Assembly: GCA_965203725.1 (NCBI GenBank)
Contig: CBDBDH010000002.1
Span: 620,001-684,000, forward strand
DNA from: WTFY01 sp965203725
Lineage (GTDB): Bacteria; Pseudomonadota; Gammaproteobacteria; UBA4575
Direction of reading: 5' to 3'
Length of the DNA: 64,000 nt
Shown here: piece after piece, positions 18,886-27,089 of the stretch
Layout: each line of letters opens with the position of its first letter
Position numbering within the stretch: the stretch's first letter is position 1
Notes under the pieces: model-generated
Seen by the model: the letters and a program-made list of their open reading frames with translations, nothing else
The model's database searches: none
Told to the model about the DNA's origin: nothing
Position numbers and translations under genes: made by a program

Positions 18886-19850
18886 TGTACGCCCCTTGCA
18901 TCTGGTGAATCTGATGTGTCGGCATTGCCTGAGATAGAATCATCGTCCATGAATTGCTTTAGAATTTGACTCGATTCCTCATCGGCTCTGGCTAGTTCGT
19001 CTGAGAGCCATTGGTGATAGTTTTCTTCAGTTTCATCACGCTTGATGCGTAAGCATTCGGAGAAGTCGATCAAGCCACATTGGATATAATGAAGTAGATG
19101 TTTACCTGATTCTTCGTCCTGGGAAATCCCTGTACATTCACGCAGAGTGTCATCGGCAATCCGGTATATTTCGACCATGTCACCATCAAAAGAATCAATT
19201 GAAGTTACAGCGTCCTTAGGGAGATCTTGCAAAAGATCACGAATGAATTGGACGAAAGGGCCTTCGTCGCCTTCATCCCAATACTCGTATTGGATAGTAC
19301 GTCCAAAAATGTCTCTTTTACTGAGAGAAACTGCTTCCTCTTGAAGTTGGTTGTCAGCAACTATATAGGAGGCGGAGATAGCGCCATGCAGGTGGGTACA
19401 GTTTTTGAGGAGTTTTTTTTCGGTCTCCTGCAATATCGAAGTACTCTCTTCAAGTCTCCGCTGACGTTTCAGCAAACTACGTTCAGCAACGATGAGAAAC
19501 AGTAGAGGCGCAAGTCCAAGCACATAACTTTGATGGACATTGAACCGTTTAGCCACAAGCTGTAGCGAAGCTCTAACATCTTTCCTGATAGTCACCTTAG
19601 TCTTTAAGTTACCGGAGTCTAATTGGGGCTCAGTATTTAGCTGAGTGAGCTCTTCCCAGTCCACTCGGAGTACTTTGCACAGGCGACCACAGAGATGGGA
19701 GCGCACTTTTCGTGACTTGCCGCGCTCCCACCGACTGACTGTGTCTTTAGTACAACCAATCTTTTCAGCCAGTTTCTGCTGACTTAGCTTTCGTCGTTTT
19801 CGTACGGCTTTGAGAGACTGAGGATTGATAAAATCTATTGAATCTGACAT
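18882..19850 (-). CDS. XRE-family HTH regulator with long C-terminal domain
   Basis: 322 residues. An N-terminal helix-turn-helix lies at about 12-66 (LSQQKLAEKIGCTKDTVSRWERG). A region with HQSYVLGLAPLLFLIVAERSLLKRQRRL (about 104-133) comes next: a hydrophobic helix followed by a basic stretch, possibly membrane-associated or a dimerisation helix. The acidic C-terminal half (QEEAV...DEGPFVQFIRDLL) is probably a sensing domain. An AT-rich repeated sequence lies just upstream (19851-19990) as a likely operator, so autoregulation is expected. It leads the operon with the DUF4258-like gene. Confidence 0.75.
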   Translation of the reverse strand: MSDSIDFINPQSLKAVRKRRKLSQQKLAEKIGCTKDTVSRWERGKSRKVRSHLCGRLCKVLRVDWEELTQLNTEPQLDSGNLKTKVTIRKDVRASLQLVAKRFNVHQSYVLGLAPLLFLIVAERSLLKRQRRLEESTSILQETEKKLLKNCTHLHGAISASYIVADNQLQEEAVSLSKRDIFGRTIQYEYWDEGDEGPFVQFIRDLLQDLPKDAVTSIDSFDGDMVEIYRIADDTLRECTGISQDEESGKHLLHYIQCGLIDFSECLRIKRDETEENYHQWLSDELARADEESSQILKQFMDDDSISGNADTSDSPDARGVQ

Positions 19851-19990
19851 AAAAGCACTCCAATATCGAAAGTAGGTACAATATAGACTATATTAAAGGA
19901 TATATATATAGTAATTTAGTAGATATATTCATAAATATACTTCCTATAAGGATATATAATGTCGTAATAATCAACTCATGTATCTACTTA
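19851..19990. promoter_or_regulatory. AT-rich promoter/operator region of the XRE gene
   Basis: Almost pure A/T sequence with two direct copies of AAGGATATATA (19896-19906 and 19948-19958, 52 bp apart) and a dyad TCCT-ATA-AGGA at 19942-19952. Several -10-like TATATT/TATAAT strings are present. The arrangement suggests binding sites for the adjacent regulator. Confidence 0.4.
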
Positions 19991-20552
19991 TTGGATTTTT
20001 TACTTAGGCTAGAGAGTCTTAGCCTTTCAGAATGTCGATTTATGGCAGAAGTGTATGTTTGCCAGTTGCCTCGTGCACTTGATCAGTTGGAAAGCTAGGG
20101 ACCTGTCATGATTTTTGCACAGAATCAGCGATCTCTGCGCGGCGGATTGGGGCCACGTGCTATACTAGTTCGCGTATCAGTCCAGTACCCGGGGCCACTG
20201 CGGTATATCAGCGGCAAGCAAGGCACCGTCCGGACCGTGTAACCGGTGCATCAGCGCAAGCTGCGGTCCATATTCTAACGTCAGGGCATGTCTGTATAGG
20301 GCCTGTCCACCTTGCGCCAGGCATCCGCCTGTATGACTCGCGGTTTGTCTGTGATTCTCTGCAATTAAGCTTCGTGTGCAGCGCACAGCTGTGGCCTTTG
20401 TAGTCACGGCAGCCTCGTGCTGTGTGCAGGACCTATATTTCAATCCAGCGGCATCCATCCGCATCACTTAATAAGCAGTAACACGAGCCTGTGGTCCGCT
20501 CCTGCAACCAGGCGGAACCGGAAACACTCAGCAGACAAAGGAGAACAGACGA
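19991..20552. other. Non-coding region upstream of the integrase
   Basis: 560 bp with markedly higher GC from about 20100 onward than the sequence to its left. No ORF with a plausible start was found. A TATACT at 20161 and short dyads such as TGCAGCGCACAGCTG (about 20373) are present. It may hold recombinase regulatory or arm-binding sites; none was identified. Confidence 0.35.
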
Positions 20553-21419
20553 ATGCGCAACCTAAACTACCAATTGAAACAGTTCAGCAGGCATTACCGC
20601 GACGGCAGTTATGCCACGCAGTGGGGCAGGCAACGGATATTGACACTGATTGCCAACGAACTGCATGCTCTCGGCTACAGACGTTTGCAGGCCAAATCAT
20701 TAAAGCCCAAGCACATTGAGGCCTTGGTGAAGCACTGGCGAGCTAAAGACCTCTCCATCGGGACTATCAAGAATCGCATGTCAGCGCTGCGATGGTGGGC
20801 TGAAAAGATCGACAAGCAGAACGTCGTGGCCCGATCCAACAAGCACTATGGCATACCGGATAGATGCTACGTCGCAAAAAAGAGTAAAGCCAAGGAGATC
20901 ACCCAGGAACAGCTTGGCAAGATCAAGGACGAATACGTGCGCATGAACTTGGAGCTGCAGCGGGCCTTTGGGCTTCGAAGGGAAGAGGCGATGAAGTTCA
21001 TACCTAGGTATGCCGACCAGGGAGACCATATCCGACTCAAGGGCAGCTGGACTAAGGGTGGTAAGCCACGAAAGGTTCCAGTGCGATCAGAAGGGCAGAG
21101 AGAAGTCATGGACAGAGCAAGAGGCCTTGCGGGCTCCGGTTCGCTGATTCCGAGTCACCGAAGCTACGTGCAGCACTTAAGAGTATACGAGGGTAGCACG
21201 CTACGGGCCGGACTCTCAAAACTGCACGGACTGCGCCATGCGTATGCACAGGAGCGCTATGAAGAACTGACTGGCTGGAAATGTCCGGTTACGGGTGGGT
21301 TCAACAGAAAATCCCTAAGCCAGGAGCAGCGAGAACAGGATCGGGAAGCCAGGCTGATCATTAGCAAGGAACTGGGGCATGAGCGGGAGCAGGTGACGGC
21401 AGTTTACCTTGGGCGATAA
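20553..21419 (+). CDS. Tyrosine recombinase (phage-integrase family)
   Basis: 288 residues with a strong ribosome site (AAAGGAGA) upstream of the ATG. An N-terminal SAM-like core-binding domain (about 1-95) is followed by a catalytic domain. The catalytic residues are visible: Arg in AFGLRREEAM, Lys in the beta-hairpin WTKGGKPRKVPV, HGLRH (H-x-x-R), LGHE and the nucleophile Tyr285 in TAVYLG. It belongs to the short integrase group (Pfam Integrase_1-like) found in tRNA-targeted islands. It probably integrates the island into tRNA-Thr, although it lies in the middle of the island rather than at an end. A decayed relative is at 32580. Confidence 0.88.
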   Translation: MRNLNYQLKQFSRHYRDGSYATQWGRQRILTLIANELHALGYRRLQAKSLKPKHIEALVKHWRAKDLSIGTIKNRMSALRWWAEKIDKQNVVARSNKHYGIPDRCYVAKKSKAKEITQEQLGKIKDEYVRMNLELQRAFGLRREEAMKFIPRYADQGDHIRLKGSWTKGGKPRKVPVRSEGQREVMDRARGLAGSGSLIPSHRSYVQHLRVYEGSTLRAGLSKLHGLRHAYAQERYEELTGWKCPVTGGFNRKSLSQEQREQDREARLIISKELGHEREQVTAVYLGR

Positions 21420-21525
21420 TATTGTGGGGACGAAGTTAAGCTAAAAGCAAGGACAAGAAAATCTTTGGTAAGATGCAGCCTCTTGCCTTACAAATCTCCC
21501 TTTCTGAAACCACCAAAGTCAAATC

Positions 21526-23508
21526 ATGGACAATTCTCAACTTGACTGGATCTCGAATTTTATTTGGGGTATCGCGGATGATGTGTTGCGCGATTTGTAT
21601 GTTCGTGGCAAGTATCGGGATGTTATTTTGCCGATGACGGTACTGCGCAGGCTGGATGTGGAATTGGAATCAACTAAGCAGGTCGTACTGGATATGAAAG
21701 CTTCACTCGATGACGCTGGGATCGTCAATCAGGATCAAGCTTTGCGTCAGGCTACGGGGCAGGCCTTTTACAATACTTCCAAGTTCACGTTGCGCGACCT
21801 GCGTGCCCGTGCCAGTCAGCAGCAGCTTAAGGTTGATTTTGAAGCATATCTCGATGGCTTCTCGCCGAACGTGCAGGACATTCTGGAGAACTTTGAGTTT
21901 CGTAACCAGATTCCTCGCTTGTCAAAGGCAGATGCACTGGGCACCTTGATCGAGAAGTTCTTGTCTCCGGATATCAATCTGGGTCCGAACCCCGTAAAGA
22001 GATCTGACGGTTCGATCAAGCACCCTGGTCTGGATAATCATGCTATGGGTACGGTGTTCGAAGAGCTGGTCCGCCGCTTCAATGAGGAAAACAATGAGGA
22101 GGCGGGAGAACACTGGACGCCTCGCGATGCGGTTCGGCTGATGGCAAAACTCGTCTTCCTTCCTGTTGCTGATGAAATCGAGTCGGGAACCTATCTGCTC
22201 TATGACGGTGCATGCGGCACGGGTGGCATGCTGACCTTGGCCGAAGACACACTGCATGAGCTGGCAAACGAACGTGGCAAGCAAGTGTCGACTCACCTTT
22301 ACGGGCAGGAGATCAACGCGGAAACCTATGCCATTTGCAAGGCCGACTTGTTGCTGAAGGGGGAAGGTGAAGCTGCGGACAATATCGTAGGGGGTCCGGA
22401 GCATTCCACGCTGGCCAATGATGCTTTTCCAGCTCGCGAATTCGACTTCATGCTCTCCAATCCGCCCTATGGCAAGAGTTGGAAGAGCGATCTGGAACGC
22501 ATGGGCGGCAAGAAGGACATGCGCGATCCAAGATTCGTCATCGAACACGGCGGCGATCCCGAGTTTTCGCTGATCACCAGGTCAAGCGACGGACAGATGC
22601 TGTTTCTTGCCAACAAGCTTGCCAAGATGAAGCATCACACGCCGCTTGGCAGCCGCATCGCTGAAGTGCATAACGGCAGTTCACTCTTTACTGGTGATGC
22701 TGGCCAGGGTGAGAGCAATATTCGTCGCTGGATCATCGAGAACGACTGGCTTGAAGCAATCGTGGCCTTGCCTCTCAACCTGTTCTACAACACGGGTATC
22801 GCCACGTATGTTTGGGTGCTAACCAACCGCAAGCCGGATCACCGTCGTGGCAAGGTGCAGTTGATTGACGCGACCGGCTGGTACCAGCCCCTGCGTAAGA
22901 ATCTTGGCAAGAAGAATTGTGAACTGGGCAAGGATGACATTACCCGTATCTGCGAAACTTTTATCGCCTTCGATGAGACCAAGCAAAGCAAGATTTTCGA
23001 CAATACCACTTTTGGTTACTGGAAAGTCACTGTTGAACGGCCGCTTCGAATTCAGGATACGGATCCCGAGCGCGTATATAAGGCAGCCGAAATCAAGCAA
23101 CTCAAAGAGCACGGGACACGAAGTCAAGAAGCTCCACCAGTTATTCGAAAGATTCATAAGCGGGGAACCGAGCCCAATCCACTGCATGGCCTGTTAGAGA
23201 CAATGATTAACGGCAAGTCTTCTGTGGTGGAGTACGAGCCTGATACAGACTTGCGCGATACCGAACAAATCCCGCTTCTGAAAGAAGGTGGCATCGAAGC
23301 TTTTTTGCAGCAAGAAGTGCTGCCCTATGCTCCTGATGCTTGGTACAAAGCCGATAATGTTAAGATCGGATACGAGATCAGTTTCAACCGCTATTTCTAC
23401 AAGCCTCAGCCTATGCGAACGCTTGAAGAGATTCGCTCTGACATCCTAGCTATCGAGAAAGAAGGCGAGGGATTGCTTGATTACATACTTGGAAGAAGCG
23501 CACCATGA
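21526..23508 (+). CDS. hsdM: Type I restriction-modification DNA methyltransferase subunit M
   Basis: 660 residues. An N-terminal helical HsdM domain is followed by an N6-adenine methyltransferase fold: SAM-binding motif I YDGACGTGGML (about 227-237) and catalytic motif IV SNPPYG (about 311-316). With HsdS it methylates adenine in a bipartite site, and with HsdR it forms the restriction complex. It is the first gene of an operon; the stop overlaps the next start (ATGA at 23505). The length exceeds E. coli HsdM (529) because of a longer C-terminal part with an HsdS-contacting helical region. Confidence 0.95.
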   Translation: MDNSQLDWISNFIWGIADDVLRDLYVRGKYRDVILPMTVLRRLDVELESTKQVVLDMKASLDDAGIVNQDQALRQATGQAFYNTSKFTLRDLRARASQQQLKVDFEAYLDGFSPNVQDILENFEFRNQIPRLSKADALGTLIEKFLSPDINLGPNPVKRSDGSIKHPGLDNHAMGTVFEELVRRFNEENNEEAGEHWTPRDAVRLMAKLVFLPVADEIESGTYLLYDGACGTGGMLTLAEDTLHELANERGKQVSTHLYGQEINAETYAICKADLLLKGEGEAADNIVGGPEHSTLANDAFPAREFDFMLSNPPYGKSWKSDLERMGGKKDMRDPRFVIEHGGDPEFSLITRSSDGQMLFLANKLAKMKHHTPLGSRIAEVHNGSSLFTGDAGQGESNIRRWIIENDWLEAIVALPLNLFYNTGIATYVWVLTNRKPDHRRGKVQLIDATGWYQPLRKNLGKKNCELGKDDITRICETFIAFDETKQSKIFDNTTFGYWKVTVERPLRIQDTDPERVYKAAEIKQLKEHGTRSQEAPPVIRKIHKRGTEPNPLHGLLETMINGKSSVVEYEPDTDLRDTEQIPLLKEGGIEAFLQQEVLPYAPDAWYKADNVKIGYEISFNRYFYKPQPMRTLEEIRSDILAIEKEGEGLLDYILGRSAP

Positions 23509-24521
23509 GCGAGTGGGGAGATCTATTGAGTTCAATAGCAAATACGCTTCAGGACTACCGGGCCGGTGATCTCCCCACGCCCACTCCGGACCATGTTGAG
23601 CGCTGGGTCAGGCAGTTTGATGCTGATGTGCAGGTCCCGCTATTGACTGAGCTGGACCATGTGCTGGAGAAGACGTACTTCACAAGAGAAGCAGTTCGCC
23701 ACTTCTTCGCCAACCAAACTAACAACGCGAATCTAGCAGGCAAAGACCCTAGTGAGTTCTGGAAAGCAGCGCATTTTCTCGACATCCAACAGCACGGTCA
23801 CAGCCAAAGCGAGATCCGACAGTTGTTTGCCGAGGCACTGAAGGAGCAATACGCATTGGATCTGGATAATTGTGGTTCGGCAGGTGGTGCGTACATATAC
23901 CTCGACGACGTACTTTTTAGTGGCGGGCGGATTGGAACAGATCTTTCGCAATGGATCTCAGATGCTGCTCCAGCGGGATCGAAAGTTCACATCCTGGTGA
24001 TCGCGACCCATCGTTTTGGTGAGTGGCAGTGTATTGAGCGACTCAAGAAAGTGGCAGCCGATGCTGGGAAGGAGATACAATTTCAATGCTGGGCCGCCAT
24101 CCGACTTGAGAATCGAAAAAAGTACCGCGATGCCTCTGAAGTGCTTTGGCCGGCTGAACTTCCTCAGGATGAGGCGTTGCTTGCTTATGTAGCTGAGGAG
24201 AAAAAATTCCCGTTCCAACCACGCCAACCGGGTGCAAAACTTGAGTACGAGGTCTTCTCCTCAGAAGCGGGCCGCCAACTCTTGGAGAAGGAGTTGCTGC
24301 TTGCAGGAATGCGTATCCGCTCATTCAGTAGGAACCCGAAACGAGTACTTCGACCATTAGGCTTCAGTCCGTTTGGCCTTGGTTTCGGTTCAATGCTCGT
24401 GACCTTCCGCAACTGCCCGAACAACGCTCCACTTGCGCTTTGGTGGGGCGATGCTAACGCGGGCCCAGGGCATCCGTTTAGAAATTGGTATCCCTTGCTA
24501 CCACGCAAAACCTACGCATAA
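23505..24521 (+). CDS. Phosphoribosyltransferase-like protein inside the R-M operon
   Basis: 338 residues. The segment AYIYLDDVLFSGGRIGTDL (129-147) resembles the PRPP-binding loop of type I phosphoribosyltransferases (two acidic residues, then a Gly-rich turn); downstream strands VHILVIATHRFG support a Rossmann-like core. The N-terminal 120 residues are helical, and the C-terminal 100 include RPLGFSPFGLGFGSML. It matches my recollection of the predicted PRTase-type conflict proteins (PRTase-CE), not a nucleotide-salvage enzyme. Its position between hsdM and the NADAR-hsdS fusion, with a 4-bp overlap on one side and a 13-bp gap on the other, implies a role tied to the restriction system. Activity is inferred. 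Confidence 0.7.
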   Translation: MSEWGDLLSSIANTLQDYRAGDLPTPTPDHVERWVRQFDADVQVPLLTELDHVLEKTYFTREAVRHFFANQTNNANLAGKDPSEFWKAAHFLDIQQHGHSQSEIRQLFAEALKEQYALDLDNCGSAGGAYIYLDDVLFSGGRIGTDLSQWISDAAPAGSKVHILVIATHRFGEWQCIERLKKVAADAGKEIQFQCWAAIRLENRKKYRDASEVLWPAELPQDEALLAYVAEEKKFPFQPRQPGAKLEYEVFSSEAGRQLLEKELLLAGMRIRSFSRNPKRVLRPLGFSPFGLGFGSMLVTFRNCPNNAPLALWWGDANAGPGHPFRNWYPLLPRKTYA

Positions 24522-24534
24522 GCAGACAATCCCG

Positions 24535-26727
24535 ATGTCTTCTTCTGATATCCAAGACGCACGTCAGATACGGTCCTACGACCGTGCAAACAGCGTCGTT
24601 TTTCTTAAGACAAAAGAAGCATTCGGGGGACTTTCCAATATGGCTGGAGGATTTCCGCTGCACGTGAACGGAGTGCATATCTTCTCGTCTGAGGCCCTCT
24701 ACCAGGCTTGCCGCTTTCCCCATCTTCCAGACGTTCAACGTTTGATCATCGAGCAGCGAAGCCCGATGACAGCAAAGATGAAGAGCAAGCCGCATCGTAA
24801 GAATTCACGTGCTGACTGGGACCAGGTCCGTGTGAAGATCATGCGCTGGTGCTTGCATGTGAAGCTAGCGCAGAACTGGCGAAAGTTCAGCGAGCTTTTG
24901 CTCGAGACGTACAACCAGCCTATCGTTGAGCAATCCCGCAAGGATGACTTCTGGGGCGCGAAGCCGGTTGACGACAACACTCTGGTCGGTATGAACGTTC
25001 TTGGGCGGTTGCTAATGGAGTTGCGAGAAGCGATTAAAGCGGGAAGTCACGAATCGCTCTCTTGTGTACAACCGCCTGCTATTTCAAATTTCTTACTTGG
25101 CGGTAGGCCAATCGGGATTGTTGCAACCCAGATTGCAAAGATGGATCGGTTGACGACACAGACTGTTGCACAGAAGTCGTATACACGTGTCGATAGCCCC
25201 ACGGTGGTTCAGTCTTTATTGTTTAATGAGCAGGTGGTGGAAGAATCTCCTCCTTTAGCGAATCCTAGCGTTAAAAAAAAGGGCGTACGAATCACCAACC
25301 TCAAACCATATCCGGAATACCGCCCTGCTGGAGTTGAATGGCTCGGGGAGATTCCGTCAAATTGGCGGGTACGGCGAATGAAATACGTCGTGCACGAGAT
25401 CGACTCGCGATCAACGTCTGGTAAGGAGCAGTTGCTCCGCATCTCGCAATACACTGGCGTCACCAAGCGACACCGAACTGACGGCCTTGAAGAGCCCGAC
25501 ACGCGAGCCGCCTCGTTAGTTGGATATAAACGTGTTGAACCGAACGACTTGGTTATTAATATCATGCTTGCATGGAATGGAAGCATGGGCGTCTCGCGAT
25601 ACGAGGGGATCACGAGCCCAGCTTACTGTGTTTACCGATTCGGCCATGATCTGCACCCCTGGTATTTCCACAACCTTCTGCGCTCACCCGCTTACAAGGT
25701 GCGAATCAGGGCGCTATCGACCGGGGTTGTGGAGAGTCGCCTCCGCCTGTACACCGACGACCTAGGGCGTATCGAGGCGCTAGTTCCTCCGTATGATGAG
25801 CAGACGACTATTGTGCGGTTTCTGGATTGGGCTGACAGACGGCTGAAGCGGACGATTCGGGCGAAGAGGGAACTGGTCGTGCTACTGGAAGAGTTAAAGC
25901 AAGCCATCATTCACCAAACTGTCACCGGACAAATCGACGTCCGTACCGGCCAGCCTTATCCAGCGTATAAGGACTCTGAAGTAGAGCGGCTTGGGGTAGT
26001 CCCAGCACATTGGGATTTACAAAGGCTCAAGCATTGGGTGTTAATGAATCAAAACACTCTATCAGACACTACAGACCCAGATTACACCTTTAATTATGTA
26101 GACATTGGATCGGTTGAACCTGGCCGTATCACAACTCAGCTAGAGCAAATGCGTTTTCGGGATTCACCATCGAGAGCAAGGCGTGTTGTCCAATCGGGAG
26201 ATACAATTGTTTCTACAGTGAGGACTTATTTGAAGGCTGTATGGCATGCAAAAGAAGGTATATCCGACCTTATTGCTTCAACAGGCTTCGCAGTACTCAC
26301 GCCGAAACCTGGCACGTGGCCAAAGTTTGTTAACTACTTGTGTCGGAGTGAGTCCTTTACTGACCAGGTTACAGCCGACTCTGTAGGAGTCGTTTATCCA
26401 GCCATTGCCGAGACCAAGTTAGGAGCATTTAAAGTTGTTGTACCACCTTTTTCAGAGCAAACTGAGATTGTCCGTTATTTAGACCAGACATCTTCCAAAA
26501 TAGATGAAGCCATTGCTCGAACAAAACGAGAGATTGAACTGCTCTGCGAATATAGTAAACGTCTGATAAGCGATGTTGTCACAGGCAAGCTTGATGTTCG
26601 TGAGGCAGCAACTAAGCTTCCTCAGGAGACAAATGAACCTATAGCCATTGAAAATATTGATGACCAGATCGGTGATGAAAATCTGATTTACGATTCTGAA
26701 CGTGCTGTCAGAGGGAGGCTTTCTTGA
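24535..26727 (+). CDS. hsdS: NADAR domain fused to type I specificity subunit S
   Basis: 730 residues from the ATG at 24535; the frame is open further upstream, but that overlaps the preceding gene. Residues 18-167 are a NADAR (YbiA/DUF1768) domain: GGLSNMAGGFP (31-41), SSEALYQACRF (51-61), DDFWG (137-141) and MNVLGRLLMELR (153-164). After a linker of about 90 residues comes a full HsdS with two target-recognition domains, each opening with a WLGEIP/RLGVVP-NW/HW motif and closed by conserved helices beginning PPYDEQTTIVRFLD and PPFSEQTEIVRYLD. NADAR enzymes remove ADP-ribose from guanine or hydrolyse related N-glycosides; HsdS chooses the DNA target. The fusion places ADP-ribose chemistry at the recognition complex. 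Confidence 0.88.
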   Translation: MSSSDIQDARQIRSYDRANSVVFLKTKEAFGGLSNMAGGFPLHVNGVHIFSSEALYQACRFPHLPDVQRLIIEQRSPMTAKMKSKPHRKNSRADWDQVRVKIMRWCLHVKLAQNWRKFSELLLETYNQPIVEQSRKDDFWGAKPVDDNTLVGMNVLGRLLMELREAIKAGSHESLSCVQPPAISNFLLGGRPIGIVATQIAKMDRLTTQTVAQKSYTRVDSPTVVQSLLFNEQVVEESPPLANPSVKKKGVRITNLKPYPEYRPAGVEWLGEIPSNWRVRRMKYVVHEIDSRSTSGKEQLLRISQYTGVTKRHRTDGLEEPDTRAASLVGYKRVEPNDLVINIMLAWNGSMGVSRYEGITSPAYCVYRFGHDLHPWYFHNLLRSPAYKVRIRALSTGVVESRLRLYTDDLGRIEALVPPYDEQTTIVRFLDWADRRLKRTIRAKRELVVLLEELKQAIIHQTVTGQIDVRTGQPYPAYKDSEVERLGVVPAHWDLQRLKHWVLMNQNTLSDTTDPDYTFNYVDIGSVEPGRITTQLEQMRFRDSPSRARRVVQSGDTIVSTVRTYLKAVWHAKEGISDLIASTGFAVLTPKPGTWPKFVNYLCRSESFTDQVTADSVGVVYPAIAETKLGAFKVVVPPFSEQTEIVRYLDQTSSKIDEAIARTKREIELLCEYSKRLISDVVTGKLDVREAATKLPQETNEPIAIENIDDQIGDENLIYDSERAVRGRLS

Positions 26728-27065
26728 GCATTGCTCCTTCCGCAGAATATCTGACCAGTTTGGTTTTGGAACTGTGCCATCAAGTTGGTGAAGTGGGGCG
26801 GGTGGAATTCAAGCGCAGCAAGGTGGATCTACAGGAAATCAGTGAATATATCTCTGCGCTTTCCAAAGCTGCAGCTTTGAACGGTAAAGCACACGGATAT
26901 GTGCTCTGGGGTATCGATCTTGAGAGTTGGCTGCTACGCCTGTTGAAAGAGGCCGTCGATGACGGGAAGATTGCTATAAATGGCGCATCTGCTGAGCGTC
27001 GACACCGAACATACCTGCTATTTTGGACTGGTCTAGATGCTGAGGAAGTATTCCAGTCTATTTGA
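26724..27065 (+). pseudogene. AlbA_2/Schlafen-like protein, internally shortened
   Basis: 113 codons from a TTG at 26724 overlapping the hsdS stop. The first 65 residues match the start of AlbA_2-type proteins that accompany type I R-M operons (EFKRSKVDLQEISEYISALSKAAAL, split here by family pattern; KAHGYVLWGID). The text then jumps to SWLLRLLKEAV...RHRTYLLFW, which looks like the very end of such proteins, usually around 450-500 residues. An in-frame internal deletion is the simplest reading. Either it is a relic kept by operon translation or a minimised product. Confidence 0.5.
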
Positions 27066-27089
27066 TCGTTGTTTGATAGAACACTGGAT

